A stretch of 37,284 nt of DNA from Chara braunii. Taxonomy: Eukaryota > Streptophyta > Charophyceae > Charales > Characeae. The notes below the pieces were generated by a model. It made no database searches and was not told the DNA's origin. It was given only the letters and a program-made list of their open reading frames with translations. This document shows, in pieces, positions 19,113 to 28,944 of the stretch. The translations under genes and the position numbers were made by a program. The DNA lies in contig BFEA01000372.1 in NCBI GenBank assembly GCA_003427395.1, positions 677,844-715,127 of the forward strand, in the 5' to 3' direction. The first letter of the stretch is position 1. Every line of letters begins with the position of its first letter.

Positions 19113-19238
19113 GGGAGATGGGAGGATACTTGTAGAAAGAGAAAGGGGAAAGTTTAGGATCGACAAGGGAAGAAAGAAGATGGTTGCTGCTGCGAACGAG
19201 AGCTGTCTCTTATACACATCTAGATGTGTATAAGAGAC

Positions 19239-19281
<43 letters not shown>
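19074..19281. repeat. (GA)n and (CT)n flanking an adapter junction
   Basis: (GA)n at 19074-19109 and (CT)n at 19241-19281. The CT array starts directly at the adapter end, so the apparent GA ... CT inverted arrangement may be created by the artefactual join. Confidence 0.85.
19203..19240. other. Exact Nextera mate-pair junction adapter (assembly artefact)
   Basis: CTGTCTCTTATACACATCT (19203-19221) followed immediately by its reverse complement AGATGTGTATAAGAGACAG (19222-19240). These are two Tn5 mosaic ends back to back, the 38-bp circularisation junction of mate-pair libraries. It is not biological sequence. The two sides probably come from the two ends of one multi-kilobase fragment. Confidence 0.98.
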
Positions 19282-19284
<3 letters not shown>

Positions 19285-19743
19285 TCTAAAACACTGGTGA
19301 TCAATCGACAATTACATCATACAACTTCACATTGACGCAGTGACACAATCGCGGACTTTTCGCCGAAAGTTCAAAAAAGTTCACTGAATCACTACTTCGC
19401 ACTCTTCCTCACACCGAAGCTAACTAATCTGCAACCGTTTGGTAAGTCCGAATCTGTCACGTGGCAGAGCAATACACACATAAAAAAAGTACTGAGAAGA
19501 AACATGTCACCACTTCAAATCATGATCCACCGAAAAGATAACTGACAACAGAAAAACAACTAAATCTTGATGCACTGATGTTGTAAGGGGTATCCACCCT
19601 ATGTAAAAGGGAGACGATAGGAGAAACTCTCTAGACATTACAACCTTAGTGACTAATCACGTCAGCACCAATACCGACAGCGCTCTCTCTCATTGATCAC
19701 ACTGCTTTCTCTGATTTGTCATACTTCACTCCCTCAATTGTCA

Positions 19744-19856
19744 CACTGCTCTCTCTCAGTTGTCACACACCTCCACACAACGACGCCGTGATGTTGCTAG
19801 TACTGCTCTTCCTCATTTGTCACATAGCTCCACACAATGATAGCGTAACGCTGCTA
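19744..19856. repeat. 58-bp tandem duplication (TTGTCACA repeats)
   Basis: ACTGCTCTCTCTCAGTTGTC at 19744 recurs at 19802 as ACTGCTCTTCCTCATTTGTC. Both continue with CTCCACACAA and end GTTGCTA or GCTGCTA. Shorter CTGCTTTCTCTGATTTGTCA copies precede it from 19690. No gene is seen from 19282 to 20790. Confidence 0.75.
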
Positions 19857-20072
19857 AGCAAGTCAACCATTGACTAAGTCAACGTCGAGGGCCCGACACT
19901 GTGCGCCGCCCTCTTCTCCCACGATGTCGACAGACAGACTGTCCCAGACCATACACCCAGCATGCCATCCGCCCATGTGATCAGTACCACGTCGTCATCA
20001 TAGACTGAGTACTTCGTTCCATTCGGCTGGTCCGCAGGAAGTTTTGTTTGTTAGTACATGTACATCATCGTC

Positions 20073-20126
20073 ATCGTTGATATGCCATTGCAATCATTGA
20101 TGTGACATCGCAGCCGTTGATGTGCC
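20073..20126. repeat. 20-bp tandem repeat, three units
   Basis: ATCGTTGATATGCCATTGCA, ATCATTGATGTGACATCGCA and GCCGTTGATGTGCC are consecutive diverged 20-bp units. Confidence 0.8.
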
Positions 20127-20528
20127 AAACTTAGTGGCCATAGCTTGTTTAGTGCTGCTTGTTTCTAATGCAGCGGAACGTCCGCTTGCTAGTACTGACT
20201 GACTTATTGGAGGTCAAAGAGACTTGCACCGCCTCTCCACTCTACCACTCCAAAAGTCCCCCTGGCAGATTGGTTGGCGGGAACTTTCGGCCACCTTCCT
20301 GCCAATTTATCAAGATCCACGCTCGTTGCCGATCTCCCCGCCGTTCCGTCGGAGATTTGGAAAGTGGAAAAGAGAGCGGGAACGGCGACTGTACACTAAA
20401 AGGCGACCGGGCCCACAGAGGAATCTGGCTTGAAATGCAGTCGAATACGTTGACGCTAGTCGCACGTGTGAGCACCTCCTTGTCAACTTGTTATGATTAT
20501 CAATTTTAAAATATGTTTTGTTTTCAAA

Positions 20529-20572
20529 TGGGACTCCGGGCCCAGTTCCGAGCACATGCTGCTCCCCACTAG
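20529..20572 (-). repeat. GCTGG/CCAGC box, copy 6 (diverged)
   Basis: TGGGACTCCGGGCCCAGTTC then CGAGCACATGCTGCTCCCCA. The stem is decayed but the block order and CATGCTGCTCCCCAC end are conserved. Confidence 0.55.
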
Positions 20573-21014
20573 GGAGCGCATCTAATTGGTGGATTATCTC
20601 CTGTGAGGATCGCGTGTTCAATCACGCTTGACAACCCAATATCGTTATCGTGCGCGCTCAATACCTCAGCATATCCATGCAATACATCAATCAAAAACTT
20701 ACAAATTTATCTGGAAATGTGACCGGGTAAGGTGATCGCTGGTCGTTCAAAAATGTCAAGTCGCGTGTCGATCTGATCTGGTCCCATTGGTCATTTACCA
20801 TCTATGCTAGAGAACATGGAGCTACTGGTTCAGACCGAAAAAACGGTAGCAAACATCTGTGAATCGGTCGGACTGATCATTTCAGTTTCCTTAGTTTCGG
20901 CATCGGTCTCAGGGTCAGTGGTGCTTGCTGCGATTTCCAACCTAGTTAGCTCAACCATTTCCTGCATCAGATTGAGAACATCATTGATCAGAGTTTCGGC
21001 CTCTTGCCTAATTA

Positions 21015-22480
21015 GCGCGATCATAACACCTTACATGAGCAATGGTCTGGGCGGGGAGACAAAAAAAATCTAGGTACTGATTCATTTGCTGATATCTTTC
21101 TCGTAATGAAAGCGTGCCCTCGTACAAGGTTCGAGGGGGTTCCAAGAGGTCAGCCATATCTGAAATTTGCAAGATAGGTTCTCTCAGGAAGGACGTTACT
21201 GGAACCTATGTTTCTCTTGGCGCAATAAGGGATACAGGCGGAGCAGGGCTAAACTCGTTGCTCTCTTTGTTTAGATCAAATGTTTGCGCGGTAGTCGGGA
21301 TTAGCCGGAATTCTTGTTTAGCCTCGTGATCGACCAACTCGACCAAACGACTCCATTCATTTTCAGTAGGCATGTAATTTAACATGTCATCATAGTCTCG
21401 TTCGTCATAGCCGTCATCATCAGAAAGGTGTCGGTCCTCGTCACCGCTTTCGGACGAATCTTCCGGGCTCGAGACTTTGATCATTCCTATGTGATTCTTT
21501 TTTGGTGATCGGGTGAAAACTCGTAGCGGAACTGTCTGAGGCTTTCCTCCTGTGTGTGTAAGAATAAGTTGTTTGGATTTGAAATGCATCCGCGCATCCA
21601 CAACCATCGCCTAAGGTAATCCCAACAGTACCGAGTATAACTGCACATCGATGACTTACGCATTAACTAGGATATGTACTCGTCCTACCTTGACGGTTAC
21701 ATTTTTTATGATTCCGACTATATTCATGCTTTCTTCGTCGGCAGAGACGTAGTTATCTTTCCCGGGTAAGGGGAGGATCGAATTCAATCGTCCAGTTTTT
21801 CGAATGGTTTTCAAGCATATCGCCACAGCAGACGATCTGGTATCAACGAGAGCATTGAACGGTTTACCCCATACCTCACAGTCACATTTTGCATTTTTCC
21901 ATAGAACAGATAAAACACAGACAAAGTGATCCTTCTCTGCATACGAAATGGTAACGACCCGAGCAGTTTTAGGCGCGTCGGACTTTTTTACGGTGGGTAT
22001 CGGTTTCGATGGAGGAGAGTCTACTTCTGCTTCGTCTTCCTTCTTTTTCTTCAGCATCCTCTGAACAGATTGGTACGTGAATCGTTTCTGATTTTTCTAG
22101 CACTGCTGAAGAAGTTTGTCATTAGATGCCTCCGATATGGTCAGCAAATGGCCCACCGGGACAAGGACTCAGATATCCAAGTGTTTGAGCGTTTGAAGAA
22201 CGTCGATCTCTCCTGTTCGAAACTGAGGACCAGGTTCTGATACTCGTTCAACCCATTCGAGTTCGTCTCTGTTAGGTCTGATTGCTCTGATTAGTCCCGC
22301 AAATTGGAGGTACTCCATCGGATCAACGACATCGGCCGCTTCGGAAGATGACCCCGAAGTGGACGCGATGAGTTCAGGCGTAGAAGATGGTTATGTAGAG
22401 AAGGAGCCAGACTCCCTCTCTCTTGTTGTTTCTAATGGTATGTCTACCCGTCCTTGGTTCAAGGCGACAGGCGCGACTGC
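21015..22480 (-). pseudogene. Ty3/gypsy-type protease and pol linker relic
   Basis: Minus-strand continuation of the gag relic. A retropepsin-like active-site segment ALVDTRSSAVAI lies at about 21851-21816; the family motif is DTG[SA][SA], so the catalytic glycine has become arginine and the enzyme would be dead. Further along the frame, YSVLLGLP is followed by a TAG where relatives have an aromatic residue, then AMVVDARM, which is the usual end of the protease domain. An acidic linker (DEDRHLSDDDGYDERDYDD) follows. At least three in-frame stops are present. I do not see the reverse transcriptase downstream, so the element seems truncated before it. A short open frame at 20830-21024 (LINDVLNLMQEMVELTRLEI) may be coiled coil but is unassigned. 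Confidence 0.7.
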
Positions 22481-23560
22481 TGGCGGGGGTTGGTTACGCC
22501 TTGGCAGGGGGCAGTCTCATGCAAAGTGTTCGGGTTGTTTACAATTGTAGCATTCAAACCTTCCTACTTGATTAGTCATAGGATACGGGGCGGGAGATGC
22601 TTAGCCGGGGGTGGGAGGAGAAGTCAGTAGGGGATACGAAGGAGAAGCGAGACACGGAGAACTCGAGTTAGCTTTTATCAGTTTTGTCATGATTTGTTCC
22701 AGTCGATCCATTTGTGAAGTCTGCATTTGAATCAGGTTGTTCATCCACTTAGATTGTTTAGTCGTGCTGGTATGAATCGTCTGGGGTAAATGTAGGTTAG
22801 TGATGGGTACTGGTGCAGCAGCCTGGGGCATTACGATATTCACAGGTGTCATATTGGGAGGAAGGGGAGGGGCAAAAGTTAGGAGATGAGGAGAGGGATT
22901 CGGGGAGGGTCGGTCCTGATAATCGTGATCGGGGCGAGGGTAAAACCGCCCCACCACTTTGAGTCACGGACGCTGTTTGGCGGCCACATTCTGTATCGTA
23001 TCCGAGATTTCTTCATCCCCCTGACTGATGTATTTGCGTGTATCCAGTAAGTCTAGTTCGAGTGTTTTAGTAATGATGACAGATAGTTGGTTCGTCTTTG
23101 GAGGAACTTTTTTTCAGCAGTTTTGCTTTCGGTACTGGATTACGGTGATGATCGATGAACAAGTCTCGAGCAACAATTTCTTCCTGCCCTGATTTATCTA
23201 ACGCGGTTTGAAACCGATCCACAAAGTCGGGTAGCAATGGGTGGGTTTTTAGCACAAACCACGCAGCATCCTCACTGACTTTATCGAACCTTGCTAGGAA
23301 CGCTCTCTTGAATGTATCTCAATCTACTCACCTATGTCTTCTAAACCAATCATGAGCGGTGTTTCGAAGAAGCAGGGTGATGACATGAGGAAGATCCTCA
23401 GCGCCATGTTCTTGAGCTTGCACGGCTTCGAGCCATGCCTCGGGATGGGTATGGTTGGGATAAAATGGGAAGGTGGCGGGGATGCTCACCATCACCCGAG
23501 GAGCCGTTCCATTAGCGTCGGCAATGGAAATCTTTGGTCGGGTTTCTGCGGACCTTTGTC
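22481..23560 (-). pseudogene. Ty3/gypsy-type gag relic
   Basis: Capsid-like sequence HPEAWLEAVQAQEHG, then LLLRNTAHDWFRRHR and, after stops, DTFKRAFLARFDK, corresponds to the conserved retrotransposon gag domain (PF03732-like W...F..F spacing). A proline-rich hinge follows (22957-22601). Then comes a CCHC zinc knuckle, C-YN-C-KQPE-H-FA*D-C, at 22552-22511 (C-x2-C-x4-H-x4-C) with a TGA inside it. Other in-frame TGA/TAA codons and one frame change near 23000 show the copy is dead. It lies just inside the primer binding site at 23649, in correct order and strand. Confidence 0.8.
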
Positions 23561-23648
23561 AAGTGACGGGAGGAATCAGACGATTAGATCTGTTGGCTGA
23601 TCTTCCTCTCGCCAACTCGTCTTACTAACGTCAGAACCGACACGTGTT

Positions 23649-23662
23649 GGCTCCGATACCAA
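23649..23662 (-). promoter_or_regulatory. LTR retrotransposon primer binding site (tRNA-iMet type)
   Basis: The minus strand reads TTGGTATCGGAGCC, one mismatch from TGGTATCAGAGCC, the standard plant site complementary to the 3' end of initiator tRNA-Met. It lies about 100 bp upstream of the gag reading frame. The 5' LTR should therefore occupy the DNA to the right (from about 23665 towards 24.5 kb). Confidence 0.8.
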
Positions 23663-24480
23663 CCTCACGCCCTGTGCTGCTTTCCGGTCAGAGTATTTTG
23701 GTTCACAGAAAAGGTCCGAGAAGAACAACAAAGATGGGGTGTGCCAAGGATTTTTGGGAAAATTGAGTGTGGGACACAGACTGAACTGAAATCCCCCGTG
23801 TTGGTCCGACCTTAGTAAGAAGGAGGTTCATCGCCACGCGGGTTTCAAGGGCAAAAAAGGCGCGATCAGGGCGCGCGGCTATGAGAAATTCAATCTAAAA
23901 AGTATCGTTGAACTTCCCAGCGAGTCGTCGCTCTTCGTTTCGCGCGAAAGGGGGCGGGTACACACGTGGTATCCCATTTACGAATTAGGTCTCGTCGGCG
24001 CTCGTTACACAACTTTGAGTCCGACGTGGAGGGCTTCAATCGAGTAGCCCTCTCCTTATGCTCGTCCTCGCTACGTGTGCGGTAGTGGAAACCCTTGGCT
24101 CGGTAACACTCGAAGCAACGACAATTGTTGCACAGTGTTAGGCCAACGAGGTTCTACTGCCATCCACGAGATGACGATCAACTCGTTAAATGGCAACAAC
24201 AACGAATAGGGTGAAAAGTGCGTATCAACAATAACAAAACCCGCACCAAGGAATCCTGAACACCGAGTTTCCGGAGGAAAGTAGTAGCGCTCGCCGATCT
24301 TGGCGACGACTTCTCGTACGTCCCACTCGCATGCACGTGTCCTTTCCTCGTTATACGGAAAGGGGCGTGGCGGGGGTATGAGAAGTTGGCGCCCGGTCGG
24401 GTTGGGGCCGTCAGTCCACATAGCAACAAAAGCAAGCAAAAAAATCTTCCTAATCATACATCATTCGTTCGACACTCTAA
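23663..24480 (-). mobile_element. Presumed 5' LTR region of the gag-pro relic
   Basis: Inferred only from its position outside the primer binding site. It lacks coding motifs; the minus-strand open frames at 24071-24457 have no recognisable domain. I could not find a second copy at the other end of the element, so the LTR borders remain unknown. Confidence 0.4.
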
Positions 24481-24802
24481 GCAGCTAGATCATCCAGTCG
24501 ATCAGCCAATCATCATCCCAATCATGTTACAACAAGCTCTCTAATACGACTTACTGCATGCACATATGAAAGTGAGAGAAACAAAGTTACTATAATTGAT
24601 TCATTATAAGAAAACATAACAGTAGGAGAGAGGGAGGGAGAATAGACGCAGATCAGAGAGGAGGAAAGAGTAGGAAGCAATCACAGAATGTCCGACGAAA
24701 TGGCCAAGGGAAATTCCGACTTAAAAGCCGAGTGACCAAAACTCACGCTCGAAGATCCAGATTTGGGAACAAAACGAGGCGCTTCCGCCATAAGATTCCA
24801 CC

Positions 24803-25168
24803 ATGGTCCCTGCCTCTTACAAGGCCATGCATTCATTCAACTTCCAATTCGAACCTCTTACGAGCACTGACGATCATGGTCGTCATGTGCTAATGCACCA
24901 TAGCGATCGTCACCCCACCGACTTAGTCTCTGCACAGTCTTTCCTGGATCCCACAGTTCGTTGGGCGATCCAACACATAGCCGTGAAGACTACAGTCATC
25001 TCGTCAGGACTTTTCGACTCGCACCTTCACACATAGCACCTAGCCACTGCTTCCCAAAAGCTGGCTGACGAGTTAAGAGAGAGATTTTTGGGAGCGCTTG
25101 CGAAATTTATAGCTGCGAAAAAGGAGGTAGATGCTAGGAAGGGTTGGGACCGAGGTAGAGAGGTGTAG
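24803..25168 (+). pseudogene. Unidentified reading frame with one internal TAG
   Basis: Starts MVPASYKAMHSFNFQFEP; a TAG occurs at codon 78. The same frame then continues with HLATASQKLADELRERFLGA and KFIAAKKEVDARKGW before TAG at 25166. The second part has plausible amphipathic helix character. No family recognised. It could be a retroelement gag-like N-terminus (CAG to TAG mutation) or a chance frame. It lies on the opposite strand to the nearby gag-pro relic. Confidence 0.35.
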
Positions 25169-26220
25169 GGGGGGTTCAAAGGTAATCGCCTGACGAAAGT
25201 CATGTCGATCCTTCTAATCCCGGTAACAGTTAATCAGAATCGTCGTGTATCAGGAATTTCCTTCTAATACGACACGTCTCCTTGGTTAGACGAGAGGAGG
25301 AGGGAGTCGACAATGTATTTTGGCGCAAGGATTAGAGCGGGAAGAAGAAGAGCGTGAAGGATCGCGTGAAACGGAACCAAGATTCAGACGATCAAGAAAG
25401 GAAAAGGTGTGCGGGGCAGGAAGAGATGAAAAAATGGTTACAGGAAGATAAAGAGAGAAAGAGCGTGAGCGAGAAGAAGAGTGTCAAAGGTAGCGGGGGA
25501 AACGGAGAGGGAGGAGGGGGGGAGAATGGTTGGAAAGCTCGCATGCATGATGTCGAGACGAAATAAAAAAGGGCACCAAAACAGTTACAGCTCATTCAAA
25601 ATCGTACGATAATTCAAAATTGAAAAACATAAATTCCGCGTGTAGGGTGAACGCAGGAAAAAGTCCTACGTCTATTCATATTCACACAAGAATTTCCATA
25701 ATTTTTCGACACGAAGCCAAGAATATTCATGCGTAAAAAGGACACGTCGGATCCCGCTTATTCCAAAATTCTTAACAATCGAGTCATATTCCTAGCGCGC
25801 TTGCTAAGGCGCGCGTAATTCCTAAATTACGAAAAAACGAAATTCCCAAAAAAACGATCCAAACAAAATTGATGAAGGTCCTAGGATGGGCAGGTTTCCT
25901 TGATTACGAACAATGCACATTAATTCATACAAAAAGAGGACCCATCGGTCTGTTGTAAGAACACCGAAATTCGAAAAAAAAAGGTGGGGGGGGNGGGGGG
26001 GGGGAGGGGGGGGATTGGAAGATGGCGCAGGCCCAGAAGCTGGCGCGTCACACAAGCACCTGAAGGACCCTCAAGCTCGAAAGGTGTCAGGCAAACGTGT
26101 CTGCAAGCAACGAAAATATACGTGTGTACACTGTTATGCATTATATCAACGAGAGACACACTTTTTTTTTTAAATTTATAAAAGGGATAATTCTTCTCAA
26201 ATATAAACAGATCAGCCTCT
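25169..26220. other. No gene recognised
   Basis: Contains a purine-rich stretch (25300-25560) encoding only low-complexity Lys/Glu frames and an AT-rich stretch (25560-25900). There is also a poly(G) tract with an N at 25994, where the joined sequence is uncertain. A small inverted motif CGTAATT-CCT-AAATTACG lies near 25815-25832. Confidence 0.5.
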
Positions 26221-26224
26221 CATG

Positions 26225-26472
26225 CTTTTTTATTGTCAATATAGTATTACGGGGAACCCCGTAGCAGCCACATCCGTGCTAAAATCTCCAACAAGGCAAC
26301 ATGAGGGAGCTACACCCACCAGGCGATAATGACCAAGGGTCAGTCGATAACATCAGGGCCGAGCTTCTTCGATGGGTCCGACGACTACAACCTTTCAAAC
26401 CTTTTTTATTGTCATTATAGTATTACGAGGAACCCCGTAGCAGCCACATCCGTACTAAAGTCTTCAACAAGG
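26225..26472 (+). repeat. 72-bp direct repeat pair
   Basis: 26225-26296 and 26401-26472 are the same 72-bp block (CTTTTTTATTGTCAATATAG ... CAACAAGG) with a handful of substitutions and no indels, spaced 176 bp apart. The first half includes GGGGAACCCC-like symmetry. The pair could be the remains of small terminal repeats or of a tandem duplication. Confidence 0.85.
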
Positions 26473-26642
26473 GAATTGACTTACCGTGAGGGCACGGGTG
26501 CGCAACCCGTAGTTTGTTTGTTTATAAGGTTCGGGAAGGTCTAGGTAGTGACTATGTTGTATGTATGTTTTGTCGTGTTCGTTATACACAATTCGAAGAG
26601 TGGGGGGGGGGATTCCGGTTGGTGCTTTATTCACGATGTTCA

Positions 26643-26690
26643 TGGGATGTTGGACCCAAGTCCAGCAGGCGGCGCTTCCCATCAATAGAC
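26643..26690 (-). repeat. GCTGG/CCAGC box, copy 7
   Basis: GGGATGTTGGACCCAAGTCC then AGCAGGCGGCGCTTCCCATC and AATAG. It is followed within about 30 bp by a long (GT)n array. Confidence 0.65.
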
Positions 26691-26716
26691 AAGAGAATGT
26701 GTGTGCGTTGTTTGTG

Positions 26717-26786
<70 letters not shown>

Positions 26787-27005
26787 CGAGAAAGAGAAAC
26801 AGAGAGAGACAGAGAGCGAGCGTGCGTATGTGCTCGCGCGCGCACGCGCGTGTGTGTGCGAGTGTGTGTGTGCGTGTGTGAGAGTGTGTGCGTGTGTGTG
26901 TGTGTGTGTGTATGTGTGTGAGAAAGAGAAAGAGAAAGAGACAGAGAGCGAGCGTGCGTATGTGCTCGCACGCGCGCGCGTGTGTGTGTGAGTGTGTGTG
27001 TGTGA

Positions 27006-27077
<72 letters not shown>

Positions 27078-27259
27078 NNNNNNNNNNNNNNNNNNNNNNN
27101 NNNNNNNNNNNNNNNNNNNNNNNNNNNNNNNNNNNNNNNNNNNNNNNNNNNNNNNNNNNNNNNNNNNNNNNNNNNNNNNNNNNNNNNNNNNNNNNNNNNN
27201 NNNNNNNNNNNNNNNNNNNNNNNNNNNNNNNNNNNNNNNNNNNNNNNNNNNNNNNNNNN

Positions 27260-27354
<95 letters not shown>
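26717..27354. repeat. (GT)n/(GA)n microsatellite complex with assembly gap
   Basis: Alternating GT and GA arrays. 27078-27259 is a run of 182 N, so the true length and content are unknown. A segment GAGCGAGCGTGCGTATGTGC occurs twice (near 26814 and 26946), showing a higher-order duplication of about 130 bp. Long Thr/His and Val/Cys frames here are artefacts of the repeat. Confidence 0.95.
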
Positions 27355-27357
<3 letters not shown>

Positions 27358-27393
27358 GCAACATGCAGCATGTGAGTGGCGGGGAGCACAAGG
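27355..27393 (+). repeat. TTGCAACATGCAGCATGT box, copy 2, next to (GA)n
   Basis: CTTGCAACATGCAGCATGTG then AGTGGCGGGGAGCACAAGG, the reverse complement of 17013-17051 with few differences. It directly abuts (GA)n/(GT)n. Confidence 0.7.
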
Positions 27394-27429
27394 AGAGATG
27401 GTTAACAATAGATGTTATTTACAACTTTC

Positions 27430-27848
27430 AACCGCTTTAGGTCCCCGCCTGAAACTCGTGAAATGACCTGAAGTGGCTGAAAATCCGAAAGTGGTTTCAG
27501 GTGCCCCTGTCCAACCATTTAGATGGGGGTACCTGAAACCGCTTTCAGAAGCTTTAGCTACTTCAGTTCATTATTGTGGTTTCAGGTCCCCACCTAAAAT
27601 TATTGAAATGACTTGAAGTGACTGAAGCTTCTGAAAGGGGTTTCAGGTATCCCCATCCAATTATTAGGATTGGGGGTACTTGAAACCCCTTTCAGAAGCT
27701 TCATCCACTTCAGGTCATTACGGCGGTTTCACGTCCCTACTTGAAATTCTTGAAATGACCTGAAATGGTTGAAGCTCGTGGAAGAGGTTTCAGGTTCCCC
27801 CATACCTGAAACCCCTTTCAAAAGCTTCATCCACTTCAAGTCATTTTA
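27430..27848. repeat. Palindromic satellite, three units of about 146 bp
   Basis: Units start near 27441, 27586 and 27733 (GGTCCCC-ACCTGAAA...). Each unit is itself an inverted repeat. In the second, TGAAGCTTCTGAAAGGGGTT (27623) is matched inverted by AACCCCTTTCAGAAGCTTCA (27684-27703), and the outer ATGACTTGAAGTG / CACTTCAGGTCAT also pair. The third unit is shortened. A tandem array of palindromes is unusual. Confidence 0.8.
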
Positions 27849-27900
27849 TGTGACACACAGCAACGTTAAGCCAAAACAACAACAGACAATTTATTTTTTT

Positions 27901-28089
27901 TTCGAAAAAGGTCTAAGGACCACGACCTCCTTAGCCTCCTACGGGCAACTACCGGCCCCACACGGTCCTGGCCCTTGCAAGGTCCCCAAACCTGAAAAAG
28001 CCCACCCCCCCGATGACCACCGACGTTGAAATTTTAGTGACGTTGAAATGTCTGAGGTGGGGGGAACGCAACCCTGACGGGCTGCGAAC
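27901..28089 (-). mobile_element. SINE-like repeat S, copy 2
   Basis: On the minus strand: GTTCGCAGCCCGTCAGGGTT, then CCCCCC, ATTTCAACGTC, CGTCGGTGGTCATCGGGGGG, GGGCCGGTAGTTGCCCGTAG, GAGGCTAAGGAGG, and an end at CCTTTTTCGAAAAAAAATAA. It matches copy 1 (16646-16862) along its length and ends in an A-rich tail. Confidence 0.7.
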
Positions 28090-28103
28090 ATTTCCACTCT
28101 TCC

Positions 28104-28303
28104 GCTGCTCTGCCACCGTTTTCACTAAAATCCAGCGCACTATCCCATGGGCAGCTACCGGTCCCGCATTTTTCAAATAAACTGCGCCCCCCCCCCCCAC
28201 ACCCCAAGACCCATTATGTCGCTGCTTTGCCACCGTTTCGACCAAAACCCAGGGCGTGGTCCCACGGGCCACTACCGGTCCCGTAATTTTCAAAGAAACT
28301 GCC
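28104..28303. repeat. 83-bp duplicated block, period 117
   Basis: 28104-28186 and 28221-28303 are equal-length diverged copies sharing TTTGCCACCGTTT / CTGCCACCGTTTT, ACTACCGGTCCCG / GCTACCGGTCCCG and CAAAGAAACTGC / CAAATAAACTGC. The ACCGGTCCCG phrase also resembles part of repeat S. Confidence 0.75.
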
Positions 28304-28399
28304 ACCACCCCCCAAAGTATCGTGCCTGCATCTGCTTGCATTTTTCACACTCTCCAACGACCAAATGAACCCGAATCAACGACTGGTAAAACGAAGGCC

Positions 28400-28447
28400 G
28401 ACGAAAATGTCTCGGGGGGGAAAACGCACCCTTGACGGACTGTGAAT
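28400..28447 (-). mobile_element. SINE-like repeat S, 5' fragment
   Basis: The minus strand reads AATTCACAGTCCGTCAAGGG, TGCGTTTT, CCCCCCC, GAGACATTTTCGTC, which corresponds to the 5' body of repeat S. It is truncated on both sides and abuts copy 3. Confidence 0.5.
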
Positions 28448-28459
28448 TGGTCCTTCGCA

Positions 28460-28618
28460 TGCCCCGCCCCTTGCTAAGCCCCAACACCTCAAAATGCCTA
28501 CCTTCCCGACAACCGACGTTGAAATTTCAATGACGTTGAAAATGTTTCAATGGGGAAAAACACAACCTTGACGGGCTGCGAACTTAATTGCTCTAATCAA
28601 CTGAGCTACAACGTCTGG
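28460..28618 (-). mobile_element. SINE-like repeat S, copy 3 with tRNA-like head
   Basis: The minus strand starts GACGTTGTAGCTCAGTTGAT; the 18-bp TAGCTCAGTTGATTAGAG (28608-28591) is an excellent tRNA A box / D-arm. It is followed by GTTCGCAGCCC (28583-28573), a B-box-like match, at shortened spacing. The body blocks ATTTTCAACGTC and CGTCGGTTGTCGGGAAGGT then match copies 1 and 2. The 3' part is truncated. This copy is the main evidence that repeat S is a tRNA-derived SINE. Confidence 0.65.
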
Positions 28619-28944
28619 CCCAAGGCAAACGGTATGAATGCGAAGAGACCGACTTGCAATTGCTCACGTGCGTCCCTTCTGCCCTCTTACCAAGGACGTC
28701 AAGGTATTGATAAGGGTGAACGAAACAGTCCGTCCTGCGAGACATCCTTATTGGACGCCAACCGCACGGATCGAACTGGAAGCGTCCCACCGTTACGCTC
28801 AGTTTCTGCCGAACAGAAGGTTGCATGGTAGGACGTTTTTTTTTTCCATACGGGTAGGACGGTTCTGGTGGTTCTGCCTCATGGCTACCCCAGACATGAA
28901 ACTATTTTCCGTTACCCCTTTCCCACGTTGCCGCGTTTCAAAGA

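Noticed and set aside
19203-19240. Tn5 / IS50 insertion or a natural 19-bp palindrome
   Set aside because: Two mosaic ends with nothing between them is the synthetic mate-pair junction.
26464-27408. Very long minus-strand frame of Thr-His and Ser-Leu repeats
   Set aside because: Produced by GT/GA dinucleotides and a 182-bp N gap.
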